From Erinaceus europaeus (lineage: Eukaryota > Chordata > Mammalia > Eulipotyphla > Erinaceidae): DNA of 64,000 nt. A program made the translations under genes and the position numbers. Shown here in pieces: positions 10,801 to 21,326 of this stretch. The stretch covers positions 112,981,512 to 113,045,511 of the forward strand of contig NC_080172.1 of NCBI RefSeq assembly GCF_950295315.1. Reading direction: 5' to 3'. The number at the start of each line of letters is the position of its first letter. Within the stretch, counting starts at the first letter, position 1. The notes beneath the pieces are model-generated. The model ran no database searches. It saw only the letters and a list, made by a program, of their open reading frames with translations, and had not been told where the DNA came from.

Positions 10801-12594
10801 TTTTTTTTAAATTTTTTTATTTAAGAAAGGATTAATTAACAAAACCATAGGGTAGGAGGGGTACAACTCCACACCATTCCCACCACCCAATCTCCATATC
10901 CCACCCCCTCCCCTGATAGCTTTCCCATTCTCTATCCCTCTGGGAGCATGGACCCAGGGTCATTGTGGAAGGTAGAAGGTCTGGCTTCTGTAATTGCTTC
11001 CCCGCTGAACATGGGCATTGACTGATCGGTCCATACTCCCAGTCTGCCTCTCTCTTTCCCTAGTAGGGTGTGTCTCTGGGGAAGCTGAGCTCCAGGACAC
11101 ATTTGTGGGGTCTTCAATCCAGGGAAGCCTGGCCGGCATCCTGATGACATCTGGAACCTGGTGACTGAAAAGAGAGTTAACATACAAAGCCAAACAAATT
11201 GTTGAGCAATCATGGACCCAAAGCTTGGAATAGTGGAGAGGAAGTGTTAGGGAGGTACTCACTGCAAACTCTAGTGTAATTCTGCTTTCAGGTATATATT
11301 TTGCAGTAGTTTATGGATACATGTGAACATAATCTCTCTCCCACAGAAACTGGTGTATATCTAGGTTTTGGGACTTTGTTAGAAAGTGAACCACCTGAGA
11401 TGAAATTAGAGTATACTGTGAAAGGAAAGGTCTCACCCGAGTAATGAAGCTGAAGGGTTGTCATTCCACACGTGAAGTCTCTGGACACAGTCTGAAGTGA
11501 AGCATGTTGAGGTGGCAATCATTGCATTGGTTAGGTTGTGATCGGCGGATGCAATATTATTTGATATGGATTGGGAGAGGCATACGGGAAAGTGGGCCCT
11601 ATCCAAGGGTTCCAGGACTGGGGGAAGTAGAGGCTCTATAGTGGAGATGTGAGATTCCTGCTGTCTTAGGGTTCAAAGAGACAATCGATAGTTAATGTTA
11701 TCATCACATTATTTGGTAATTGGGTTAACTTTGAAAAGTCCTTTTGTTAGGGTTTGCTGTACAGTACCCAGTATCTTTTATATAGCTGTGCTATTGGATG
11801 CTTCTAATCTGCTTGGTCTAGGCTTTTGAGAGAGTCTGCATATCAAATACACAGCCTATATATTACAAAGATTTAGTTTGTGTTTTGAAAAACTTTGAGA
11901 CATACAATTGATTTTCCCCCTCTCATATTAACTAGTGATTTATATGTCTACATTTTGCTAGGAGTGTACATAAACACCATTCCCACCACCAAAAGACTGT
12001 GACCCATCCCTCCCACCCACTCCCAACCCCCATTGTCCCAGGAAGCTGCATGTCTACCCCTCACCACAGGGCTTTTACTTTGGTGCCCTACTAACAATTT
12101 GGGCTGGTCCTGCTTTTAGTTTCTCTTTCAGATCTTCTTACTCAACTTCTGTTGATGAGTGGGATCATCCCATACTCATTTTATCTTTCTGCCTTAGCTC
12201 ACTTAACATAATTCCTTCTAGCTCTGTCCAAGATGGGTCAGAGAAGGTGAGTTCATTGTTCTTGATAGGTGCATAGTATTCCATTGTGTATATATACCAC
12301 AGCTTTCTCAGCCACTCATCTGTTGTTGGGCACCTGGGTTGCTTCCAGGTTTTAGCGATTATGAATTGTGCTGCTATGAACATAGGAGTACACACCTCTT
12401 TTTGGTTGGGTGTTATGGAGTCCTTGGGGTATAACCCCAGGAGAGGAATTACTGGATCATATGGAAGGTCTATGTCTAGCCTTCTGAGAGTTTTCCAGAC
12501 TGCTCTCCACAGAGGCTGTACCAATTTACATTCCCACCAGCAATGTAAAAGGGTTCTTCTGTCCTCTCCACATCCTCTCCAGCATTTGTTGCAA
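10801..12594 (-). mobile_element. 5'-truncated L1 with ORF2 C-terminus and full long 3' UTR
   Basis: On the minus strand this insertion reads: end of L1 ORF2 (12594 to 12165), stop, then a 3' UTR of about 1.36 kb ending in an A-rich tail at 10801. The UTR contains two related G-rich modules with 'ggtggtgggaatggtgt' on the minus strand (about 12000 and 10890). Because the whole unit lies between duplicated flanks, it is one insertion. This proves that the 'ggggtgcagaaggt' repeat found all over the window is an L1 3' UTR. Confidence 0.92.
12165..12594 (-). pseudogene. L1 ORF2 C-terminal fragment
   Basis: Open for about 119 codons on the minus strand. It contains the C-terminal L1 ORF2p signature, for example 'LPYDPVIPLLGLYPKD' followed by 'MFIAAQFIIAKTWKQP' and 'WYIYTMEYYAPIKNNE'. 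This is the region after the reverse transcriptase and Cys-rich domain. The endonuclease and RT domains are lost by 5' truncation, so it has no catalytic function. Few disabling changes indicate a fairly recent insertion. It has no promoter of its own. Confidence 0.95.
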
Positions 12595-12883
12595 GAGCAG
12601 CATTTTCACAGTTTGCTACATACCTCAGAAGAAGCTGCTACTCCTGGCATTATTCTGCCCTTTCATGAAAAGGCTGGAGGCTCATCATTGTTAAGTAGTT
12701 TCATGATACTTTGAAACCTGTATTATGATGCTGGGCTTCCAAACATGCATTCAGGGTGGACAGCAATAAATATAGATGTGTCAGCATTTGAGTAATGTCA
12801 GAAAAAAGCCTGGTAGCCTTATGTCAACCCTACCCCTAAATTTAGGCTCATCATCCTCTCTCTAAAGGAGGTTAAACATCTGT
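12595..12883 (+). repeat. Right copy of the ~300-bp direct duplication flanking an L1
   Basis: Begins 'gagcagcattttcacagttt' directly at the 5' truncation point of the L1 and ends 'gttaaacatctgt' before unrelated sequence. It pairs with 10494-10800. Confidence 0.9.
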
Positions 12884-12898
12884 GTATAAATGGTACTT

Positions 12899-13115
12899 TT
12901 TAAAAAAATATTTATTCAATTTTTATTTTGTATAGAGACAAAGATATTGGGAGGGAAGGAGGAGATAGAGAGAAAGAGACACCTGTAGCACTGCTTCACT
13001 GCTTAAGATGCACCCTCTGCTCCCATACACAGGTGGGGACTTGGGGGGTAGGGCTTGAATCCTGGGCCTCCTACATTATAACATGTGCATTCTAGCAGGT
13101 GTGCCATCAGTTCCT
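12899..13115 (-). repeat. B-type SINE, diverged
   Basis: Inverted tail 'tttattcaatttttattttg', 'cacctgtagcactgcttcac', and head 'gtgcattctagcaggtgtgc'. Confidence 0.8.
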
Positions 13116-13124
13116 AAATGATTC

Positions 13125-13345
13125 ATTCTTCTTATTTATTTAATTATTATCTTTATTGGATAAAGACAACCAGAGGTGATGGGGGGTGGAGAGAGAGACA
13201 GACAGAGAGAGAGAGAGAAAGGCACCTACAGTACTGCTTCACCACTTGCAAAGCTTTCTCCTGCAGGTGGGGACTGGGGGTTCAAACCCAGTTCCTTGGG
13301 CATTGTAGCATGTGCGCTCAACCAGGTGTGCCACCAGCCGGCTCC
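13125..13345 (-). repeat. B-type SINE
   Basis: Inverted tail 'attatctttattggataaag', GA-rich body, 'gtactgcttcaccacttgca' and head 'gctcaaccaggtgtgccacc'. Confidence 0.85.
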
Positions 13346-13689
13346 ATGATTACTTGTCCTTATTTATTTAATTCTTTGCCACTGGTCAAAACTCCCCTAT
13401 GATCTCTATAATCTTCAGCATGCTTTTCCTTTAAGCCTTTTTCTCTGAACCTTGTCTTCTATCTTGCTCTTCAACTCCACCATTAGAATCACCAACACTA
13501 GAGCCCTCGGAATTCCACATTCTTCTTCCTTATTGAAACCAAGATGCAAGAAAATCCATATTGCTCTGCTGAAAGAATCTGTGGAAAGATTCTTTTAGCA
13601 GAAAGAATGGTGCTCTTGGAATTCCAAGATAGAATTTATAATACACAAGAGAGTCATAGTTAGAAAAATGCAATTTCTTTGTCATGATT
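13346..13689. other. Unassigned unique sequence
   Basis: Nothing recognised. Confidence 0.4.
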
Positions 13690-13976
13690 TATTTATGCCA
13701 CCAGGGTTACTGCAGGGGCTCCATGCCAACATGAATCCACCATGCATGGAGACAATTTTTTTTCTATTTTATTTGATAGGGCAGAGAAAAGTTGAGATGA
13801 GAGAGGGAGATAGTGAGGGAGAGAGAAAGATACCTGCAGACCTGATTCACTGTTCATGAAACACCCATCCCTGGCCCCGCCACAGACACACACACACAGG
13901 TAGGGAACAGGGGCTCGAATCTGGTACCTTGTGTATGATAGCTTGATCAACCTGATGCACCATCACTCGGTCCTTT
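13690..13976 (-). repeat. Diverged long-tailed SINE
   Basis: Inverted tail 'ccaccagggttactgcaggg', body 'gatacctgcagacctgattc' and head ending 'ctgatgcaccatcactcggt'. A short CA run (about 13886-13899) lies inside. Confidence 0.75.
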
Positions 13977-14440
13977 GTTCTTTTGATTTAGAAGACCTCA
14001 TGTGATCTGATCATTATCTTCTCCTCAGCTCTGCTTGCATAATCCTTAGACTAGAAATGCTACAGTTTCAGGTCTTCTTCTGGTTCCTCTAGCATATTAT
14101 GTTATTGCCTCTGCTTATGATTCTCTTCCCAGGGGTTCATCCTGCCACACACATCCTTTGAATCACTACAGTTTGTTTTTATATTTACTGGGGAGAAATA
14201 ATGTTTACAGGACAGTTGTTGACACATGGATGCATTTTGATAGGTGTCTGTAGACCACATATGCCACTCAGGTCCAAGTACCTCTTAACTGTCGTGTACT
14301 GGTTACTTAACACCTTCTCTACACAACTCTCTCCTAGTCTAGAGTCCTGTGCTTTGCTGAACCCCATCCCCTTCTAGTCCAAGCTTCATCCTTATTTCCT
14401 TTTCCTTTTCCTTTCCATTCTTTTAAAGTATCACATAAAT
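13977..14440. other. Unassigned unique sequence
   Basis: No gene or repeat recognised. Confidence 0.4.
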
Positions 14441-14688
14441 GTGATATCATGAGGTATTCATTCTCCTTTCAACTTAATTCACTTAACATGAGTCAAGTTC
14501 CATCCAAGATACAGAAAAATAGGTATTTCATCAATTCTTACAGTCTGGCTATCTATCTCTATCTATCTATCTACCTATCTATCTATCTATCTACCTACCT
14601 ACCTACCTACCTACCTACCTATCTATATCTACCTATCATCTATCTATATCTGTCTGTCTGTCTATCTATACCTATCTATCTATCTATA

Positions 14689-14732
<44 letters not shown>

Positions 14733-14845
14733 AATCGTATATCTCACAACTTTCTTAACCACTCAACTGTTGTTGGACATCTGGACTGATCCTAGCTTTG
14801 GGCTGATACAAATTGTGCTGCTATAAACATAGGGATACATAGATA
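14441..14845 (-). pseudogene. L1 ORF2 3'-part remnant
   Basis: Inverted blocks 'aattcacttaacatgagtca' and 'caaattgtgctgctataaac' are L1 ORF2 C-terminal sequence. A long tetranucleotide tract has expanded in its middle. Confidence 0.75.
14551..14733. repeat. Compound (TATC)n/(TACC)n/(TGTC)n microsatellite
   Basis: About 180 bp of tetranucleotide units with runs of TACC and TGTC inside TATC. It lies within an L1 remnant; the 125-codon frame across it is an artefact of the repeat. Confidence 0.95.
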
Positions 14846-14975
14846 TAGGTATTTGAATCACTGCAGTTTTAAGCCTAATTAGAAACACTCTGTGGTCCCT
14901 TTGTCTTGCAAATATTGTGTGCAGTCTTCCATCAGTTTTATTTTCTTCATAGAATTTCTTGTTTTTCTTGTCATC

Positions 14976-15222
14976 AGGGTTATTGCTGGGACTGGGTGTC
15001 TGCATGAAGAATCTGCAGCTCCTATTGGCCATTTATTGCCTTTTTAAAAATTTGATAGGGCAGAGAGAAATGGGGGAGGGATGAGATAGAGGGAAAGAGA
15101 TACCTGCAACACTGCTTCTCTGCTTGTGAAGCTTTCACCTTGCAGGTAGAGACAAGGGGTTTGAACCCAGGTCTTTGCACATGTTACCAGGTAAACTCAA
15201 CCAGGTATGCCACTGACTCCTG
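14976..15222 (-). repeat. Diverged long-tailed SINE
   Basis: Inverted tail 'tcatcagggttattgctggg', body 'gatacctgcaacactgcttc' and head 'ctcaaccaggtatgccactg'. Confidence 0.75.
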
Positions 15223-15393
15223 TTCTCAGAAGTCATTGTTTTATTGACCTATAATCTTATTATGTCTCATCCATTAGGAGGTGGCTTATTGAAAATAGAG
15301 CCTCTTTCCATGTCTCCAGTGCCCAGAATAGGAACTAGCCCAGATAAAATATGCAAATATTTGTGAATGAATGAATTGATTAATTAGTTAAAG

Positions 15394-15893
15394 CAGGGCA
15401 CACTGGATTAAAAACTATTCTATATATATATATATATTCATTTCTTTCTTATGACAACTCTACACATGCCAGCCCACCCTTGATGCCTTTCTGCTCTCTG
15501 CCACAATGAATCAGTGGCATTTCACAAGAGGAGAAAGTTGCTGTCATATTGTAAGCCTGTCTGAAGCAATTGTTCAGCATTGGCTAAATTTTTCTCATAC
15601 AACCTGAGACAGTCAGAAGTGGGGTCTCTCAGAGAAGTCCCCAAGTCATCTAGAGTAGGTGTATGGATGTGTCATCATTATAAGGCAGGCAAGAAAGAAT
15701 TCCTCTATGAAAGTTTCATATGATGCTAAGGATGAGGACCTGGGTGGTGGTGCACCTGGTTAAGTGCACATAGTACTACTAAATGCAAGGACTAGTATCA
15801 AGGATCCAGGTTCGAGCCCCCACTTCCCACCTGCAGGTGTCTATCTTTACATATTCCCCTTTTCTCTTGATTTTTGTCTGTCTCTATCTAATA
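15394..15893 (+). repeat. Left copy of a ~500-bp segmental duplication
   Basis: Almost identical to 19318-19843, including unique sequence ('cagcccacccttgatgcctt' and onwards), a TA run (15421-15438) and the first part of a SINE. Differences are few except in the TA run and the SINE tail. Confidence 0.93.
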
Positions 15894-15930
15894 AATAAGC
15901 AAAGATAAAAAGAAATTGATTTAAAAATCT
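15734..15930 (+). repeat. B-type SINE inside duplicated segment
   Basis: Head 'ggtggtggtgcacctggtta', B box 'ggttcgagccccc', tail 'tctaataaataagcaaagat'. It shares its head with the copy at 19690 but has a different tail. Confidence 0.9.
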
Positions 15931-15971
15931 TTTTAAAAAATTAATTAAAGCCAAAGATTATTGTTGGCAAT

Positions 15972-16287
15972 TATTTTTTTCTTCCATGGTTATCGCTGGA
16001 GCTCAGTGCCTGCACTATGAATCCACTGCTCCTGGAGGCCATCTTTCCCCCCATTTTGTTGCCCTTGTTGTTGTTATTGTTGTTGGATAAGACAGAGAAG
16101 AAATCGAGAGAGGAGGGGAAGGCAGAGACGGGGAGAGAAAGATGGACGCCTGCAGATCAGCTTCATTGCTTGTGAGGTGAGGTGACCTTCCTGCAGGTGG
16201 GGAGCCAGGGACCTGAACTGGGATCCTTAAGCTGGTTCTTGCACTTAGTGACATGTGTGCTTAACCCACTGAACTACCGCTTAGCCC
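15972..16287 (-). repeat. A-type SINE, long-tailed
   Basis: Inverted tail 'tatcgctggagctcagtgcc', GTT-rich block, 'gcctgcagatcagcttcatt' and head ending 'aactaccgcttagcccc'. Confidence 0.88.
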
Positions 16288-16457
16288 CCTGTTGGATAAA
16301 GTTTATGAAACCTGCTCAGTCACTTCCAGAACTGACCCTTCCCTCAGAGGTGTTGCAAAGAACCAGTCCTGCTTGTATTTTGATTTTGGACTTTCAGTGT
16401 TAACAGCTTCTCAGCTGAATGTTCAAACTATAGACACTTTGTAGGGAGGTTGGAGAA

Positions 16458-16655
16458 TATGGAGTTATGAACCTGTGCTGTAGAATCAGACCATCTGGCC
16501 TTAAATTCCTCTTCTGTGTGATCCTGGGCAAGTTGTTTAGCCTTTCAGAAACCTCAGAATTTAACTTCTAAGATAGTGGTAATAGAATTTATCCTCTAGG
16601 ATAGTTGCAGGGATTAAATAAGTTAATGTTTACAGAGTGCTTTCGTGTTTCCCAC
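16458..16655 (+). repeat. MIR (ancient SINE)
   Basis: Clear MIR core: 'gtgatcctgggcaagttgtt', then 'gttgcagggattaaataagt'. Confidence 0.8.
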
Positions 16656-16865
16656 TGCAGAGTGAGTAGCAAGGAAGTTGGTAGTTTTTCTTGTCATTAT
16701 GTTGAAATCACATCTGCTTCCTGCAGCAATAGTTCTCTTTGGGGATGGCTCTGCTCTCTAGGGGGCATTTTGAAGGCAATTGCTGCTTCTTACCATGATT
16801 GAAAAGGCTACTGACAACTGGTGGTGGTGCTGATGGATGGGGGAGTCTAATTGTCTTGCAATTTG

Positions 16866-17215
16866 TAAGGAAGGGTTTATTTTATTTTATTTATTTATTT
16901 TTATTGCATCCAGGGTTATCGCTGGGGCTCGGTAACTGTGCTAGGAATCCACTGCTGCTGGAGGCCATCTTTTTTCCTGTTTTGTTGCTATTGTTGTTGT
17001 TGTTGGATAGAACAGAGAGAAATCAGAGAGTGGAGGGGAAGACAAAGAGGGGAAGAGAAAGATAGACACTTGCAGACCTGCTTCACTGTTTGTGAAGTGA
17101 CTCCCCTACAGGTGGAGATCTTGGGGCTCAAACTGAAATTGTTACTCTGGTCCCTGTGTTTTGTGCCATGTGTGCTTAACCTTAACCCACTAAGCTACCT
17201 CCTGGCTGCCCCCCA
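16866..17215 (-). repeat. A-type SINE, long-tailed
   Basis: Inverted tail 'atccagggttatcgctgggg', body 'cacttgcagacctgcttcac' and head 'taacccactaagctacctcc'. Frames of 88-140 codons over it are chance. Confidence 0.88.
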
Positions 17216-17227
17216 CCCCCAATCTTT

Positions 17228-17412
17228 TCTCTTTAAAAATTTTTTTGATGAGAAAGAGAGAGTGAGAGATACAGAGACATGCAAAAAAAAAAAAAAAAAA
17301 GACCAGAACACTGCTCAACTCTGGCTTATGGTAGTACAGGGGACAGAACCAAATATCTGAGAGTCTCAGGTGTGAAAGTCTTTTGCAGAACCATTATGCT
17401 ACTCCCCTGCCA
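17228..17412 (-). repeat. Minor SINE family copy
   Basis: Inverted copy: GA-rich body and poly(A) run (17283-17300), 'caactctggcttatggtagt', then an inverted head 'gcagaaccattatgctactc'. The same family occurs at 60735-60922 and, on the plus strand, at 58395-58515. Confidence 0.7.
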
Positions 17413-17504
17413 CAATCTTTTCTAATGATATAGCTTCAAGACGCTTCATTATTTACCTGCCCACCTATCCCTCCCCATTTGTGCTGGTTTCTCTAAATGC
17501 ATTT

Positions 17505-17640
17505 TCTTTCTTTCAGATTTCTTTATTGGGAGATTAATGGTTTACAGTCATCAGTAAAACATAGTAGTTTGTATTTCTCAATTTTCCACATAACAATTCA
17601 ACCCCCATCCAAATGTATTTTCTAAAGACACCAACTAAAA
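17505..17640 (-). mobile_element. Short L1 3' end (L1-UTR2)
   Basis: 'tttattgggagattaatggt' and 'tttctcaattttccacataa' match the minus-strand end of the second L1 3' UTR type, also seen at 18505 and 53476. Confidence 0.75.
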
Positions 17641-17957
17641 AGAACTCTGTATGGTAATTTTTAAGTATGTAGAAGTTTTGCAAATGTGCAGAAACCAGGT
17701 TGGACCTGGGGTTGGATCTTGTGTTTGATAGTTGATGTTTGGAATTCCTTTGGTTGGGTCCATGAAGCATTGTGAGGAAAGCTCTTCAGTTAAAAACAAA
17801 CAAACAAACAAACAAACAAGATAATCTCCCAAACAGCATTCCACAGGATTCCCCTGTGTTGTTTTTTGTTCTTGGCAGCAGCAGGAACTCTGCTTCTGGG
17901 TAGATACTACTGTTTATCATGGAATGGTTACTAGACACTTAAATTCCCAATTGAAAA
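17641..17957. other. Unassigned sequence with a (CAAA)n run
   Basis: A short CAAA tetranucleotide run lies at 17793-17819. Otherwise nothing is recognised. Confidence 0.45.
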
Positions 17958-18163
17958 ACAATTATTTAATATTGGCTAGGGACAGAGAGAAATTGAGAGG
18001 GAAGGGAGGTGTTAGACACAGGGAAAAAGACAGAGAGACACATGCATCTCTGTTTCACCACTCGTGAAGATTTCCCCCTGCAGGTAGGGACAAGGGACTT
18101 GAACCCAGCTCCTTGTGCACTGTAATGTGTGTGCTCAGCCAGGTTTGCCACAGCCTGGCCTCC
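17958..18163 (-). repeat. B-type SINE
   Basis: Inverted: 'attggctagggacagagaga', 'tctctgtttcaccactcgtg', head 'gctcagccaggtttgccaca'. Confidence 0.85.
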
Positions 18164-18504
18164 AAATGAAATTTTGTCTGAATTTGGAGAACAACAATCA
18201 AGAGGAAGGATTTGGAGAACATAACCTAGGAAACGTGAACTTTTAGTAGTAGGTTTCAGACATATTTTTGTGACGCCATAATTACAGATTATGCTGATCC
18301 GCTCACATACAGTGGAGTTTGAAATATAAGTGTACAGCAAGCCTGTACCAAGCCTGTACCAAGGACCAGAAAAATCTGTGGGATTCTCATTCAGGACTGC
18401 CTTCTCCTGAGAGGTAAGCTGACATGACAAGGCAGCACGTCACAATGATGGAGTTTTCAGATCCTTCATTAATCTGGGATTGGTCTAGTGAATTTTGGTT
18501 CATG
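18164..18504. other. Unassigned unique sequence
   Basis: Nothing recognised. A short tandem 'aagcctgtacc' doublet lies at about 18339-18361. Confidence 0.4.
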
Positions 18505-19231
18505 TGTCAAAAAGTTTTTTTTTCCTTTATGGGAGATCAATGGTTTACAGTTAACAGTAATATACAGTAGTTGGTATATGTGTACCATTTCTCAGTTTTC
18601 CATACAGTGCTTTGACTGGTCCTGATGAAATTGAATGCTCCCCAAGAGGAAGGCAAAATAATGACAGGGCACAGAAGGGCCAGACTGATCACTGGATACT
18701 TTATTCTTAGCAGAGCTCAACTTATATAGTGAAGCAATAACAATGATTTTAGTTCTCAGCTTAGACAGTAAAACGCATTAGCACAGTGTCCAAAGTTCAA
18801 CTCAGAGAAGCAGTGAGGACTTAACAGGAACTATTGTCCAGCTGTAGCCTGTACTCAAGGTCAAAATAACCTCGCCCATGTGCCAACAATTTCTGTACAA
18901 CCCATGTGAATGAGTTCAAAGGTCAGAGCAAAGTGTTCTTGGGCCTCGCCCATCCAAACCATACAGATCCTCATGGAAATAACCATACAGGATTCCCTGG
19001 ATCTTAACTAACAGGATTGTACAGACTTCCTCTTAAGATGATCGTATGATGTTTCTCAGGCCAGTGTCCCCCAAAACACTCTAACCGCTCACCTAGGTCC
19101 TCTTTCTCCATCATGTTTCAGAACCTGAACACTTCCTCCACTCACCCATCCCAGAGCTGTTTACTTTGGTGCAATACACCAACTCCAGTCCAACTTCTGC
19201 ATTGTGTTTTCCCTTCGATTCATGTGTCATT
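18505..19231 (-). mobile_element. L1 3' end (L1-UTR2) split by a solo LTR
   Basis: 18505-18612 ('tgggagatcaatggtttaca') and 19079-19231 ('aggtcctctttctccatcat', 'ggtgcaatacaccaactcca') are two halves of one minus-strand L1 3' UTR. The intact order is seen at 53476-53703. The LTR at 18613-19078 separates them. Confidence 0.75.
18613..19078 (-). mobile_element. Solo LTR, about 466 bp, inside an L1 3' UTR
   Basis: On the minus strand it starts TGTTTTGGGG and ends CCAGTCA. It has a TATA-like CTATATAAG (plus strand 18720-18729) and an AATAAA signal (plus 'tttatt', about 18700), in the right order for U3-R-U5. Insertion into the L1 3' UTR defines the ends. Flanking hexamers CTTTGA and CTCTAA are similar but not identical, so the target duplication is unproven. 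Confidence 0.75.
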
Positions 19232-19317
19232 TTTATCCCAGAAAAGGCAGCCACAGTAGGGCTTCCTTGAGGGCTTCAAAGGGAATGTGAATTGTTTGCT
19301 CTTTCATAAAATTCCTA

Positions 19318-19346
19318 CAGGGCACTGGATTAAAAACTATTCCATA

Positions 19347-19391
<45 letters not shown>

Positions 19392-19843
19392 TTTCTTTCT
19401 TATGACAACTCTACACATGCCAGCCCACCCTTGATGCCTTTCTGCTCTCTGCCACAATGAATCAGTGGCATTTCACAAGAGGAGAAAGTTGCTGTCATAT
19501 TGTAAGCCTATCTGAAGCAATTGTTCAGCATTGGCTAAATTTTTCTCATACAACCTGAGACAGTCAGAAGTGGGGTCTCTCAGAGAAGTCCCCAAGTCAT
19601 CTAGAGTAGGTGTATGGATGTGTCATCATTATAAGGCAGACAAGAAAGAATTCCTCTATGAAAGTTTCATACGATGCTAAGGATGAGGACCTGGGTGGTG
19701 GTGCACCTGGTTAAGTGCACATAGTACTACTAAATGCAAGGACTAGTATCAAGGATCCAGGTTCGAGCCCCCACTTCCCACCTGCAGGTGTCTATCTTTA
19801 TATATTCCCCATTTCTCTCAATTTCTCTCTGTCTTATTCAATA
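19318..19843 (+). repeat. Right copy of a ~500-bp segmental duplication
   Basis: Pairs with 15394-15893. Its TA run (19344-19388) is more than twice as long as that in the left copy. Confidence 0.93.
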
Positions 19844-19915
19844 AAAACCGGTCATCAGAAGTATTGGATCTGCAGTGCCGGCACCGAGCCCCAGTGATAA
19901 CCCTGGATGCAAAAA

Positions 19916-19994
<79 letters not shown>
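19690..19994 (+). repeat. SINE with long tail ending in (CA)n
   Basis: B-type head identical to the copy at 15734, but the tail is the long A-type tail ('gtgccggcaccgagccccag', 'ataaccctggatgc') running into a CA tract of about 38 units at 19919-19994. Confidence 0.85.
19919..19994. repeat. (CA)n microsatellite
   Basis: About 38 uninterrupted CA units grown from a SINE tail. Cys/Val-alternating frames here are artefacts. Confidence 0.97.
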
Positions 19995-19995
<1 letters not shown>

Positions 19996-20113
19996 GGAAC
20001 CCCAAACAGAATGAAGAACATTAAGGATACCGAGCAGTTTAGTTCTTGGCATTTCTGCAAGGACCAGAATAAAGACCATTATTCAAAAGTTTTACCTAGA
20101 AAGAGACATATCT

Positions 20114-20450
20114 ATGGGATGATCTCACTCATAGGCAGAAGTTGAAAAACAAGATCAGAAGAGAAAACACAAAGCACAAATTGGACTGGAGCTGGTGTAT
20201 TGCACCAAAGGACAAGACTCTGGGATGTGTGTGTGGTGGGGGGAGGTTCAGGTCCTGGAACATGATGGCAGAGGACCTAGTGGGGTTGTATTTTATGTGG
20301 AAAACTGAGAAATCTTATGCATGTACAAACTATTGTATTAACTGTGGACTGTAAAACATTAATCCCCCAATAAAGAAATTCAACAAAAAAGAAGATACAC
20401 CCACACACGCGCACGCGCACGCGCACACACGTACACACACACACACACGG
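20114..20450 (+). mobile_element. L1 3' end (L1-UTR2) with 13-bp target duplication and microsatellite tail
   Basis: Landmarks: 'gatgatctcactcataggca', 'attgcaccaaaggacaagac', 'taatcccccaataaagaaat'. Flanked by AAGAGACATATCT at 20101-20113 and 20451-20463. The L1 A-tail has become a CA/CGCG-rich alternating purine-pyrimidine tract (20398-20449). Confidence 0.93.
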
Positions 20451-20463
20451 AAGAGACATATCT

Positions 20464-21312
20464 GGCTATTTGACCCTCACTACCTGTTTGTCTTAGCAAA
20501 GAATTTCTTTTTATAATTTTAAGTGTTCAAAAGAAAAAGAATAATATGTAGAACATGAACATGACATAAAATCCAAATCTTGCTGGAATGGCCAGTTGAG
20601 AAGAATCTAAATTAAAGTTATGTCTTTCAGTGAAAAGTCTGAGTGGACAAGAAAGTAGAGACATGCGTAAAAGAGTTTCTATACAAGCTAGTAAGATAAT
20701 GCTATCAGAATGATGCCGTTTTAATCTGAATTGCACAGGAGCCAAGGCCAAAATGCATTCTTTGTTTGAAAGGAAATGTAGTCTCAGTATTACTAATATT
20801 GAAGCAATTTACTAAGTGATAAAACTAAAGTAATTTATTATAATTTTATGATGAGATCTCTTTCTTGGCTTGGGAAGCTTTTTATTGCCTCTAGCCTTGC
20901 AATTTCACTCTTACTAATATTGACTTTACTGTAATCTCTTTTTCTCTCTTTTTTTTTACACTCCTCAAGTTATTTCTCAATTTGGGCAAAATTCACATTT
21001 TAACACAGTTGAAGATATAAAAACCAACCTTTGAGAAAAAATATTATGGTAATTATATTTTCTTACTGCTGGCGAATATTCTGTGGGTGCCAATAGAGAA
21101 AAATGCATTTTTGAGTCACTAGACTTTTCTTTCTCTCTAGTTTTCTTTTGGCTGGTGATCCACTGAGAGAAGGAATATCCCCACAAAGTTCTGTTTATTG
21201 AAATGGGCTTTGTCATTATCTGGAGAAAAGATCCACATTTCTTCTTTGGTCCTGAGTTTTGCCTTTAATAGTTCCCTGTTGTCCTGAATTACATTATAAG
21301 TTCAAGTCCATC
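20464..21312. other. Unassigned AT-rich unique sequence
   Basis: No gene or repeat recognised. Confidence 0.4.
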
Positions 21313-21326
21313 GCATCTATGACTTT

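Noticed and set aside
14449..14826. 125-codon Tyr/Leu/Ser-rich frame
   Set aside because: A translation of the TATC/TACC tetranucleotide tract inside an L1 remnant.
16938..17360. 140-codon plus-strand frame
   Set aside because: Runs through an inverted A-type SINE and part of a minor SINE; no protein family resemblance.
17966..18430. 154-codon minus-strand frame, a possible small gene
   Set aside because: Its first part is unremarkable unique sequence and its second part is a B-type SINE; no splice sites or domain support a gene.
19818..20145. Cys/Val-rich and Thr/His-rich frames on both strands
   Set aside because: They are translations of a long CA microsatellite.
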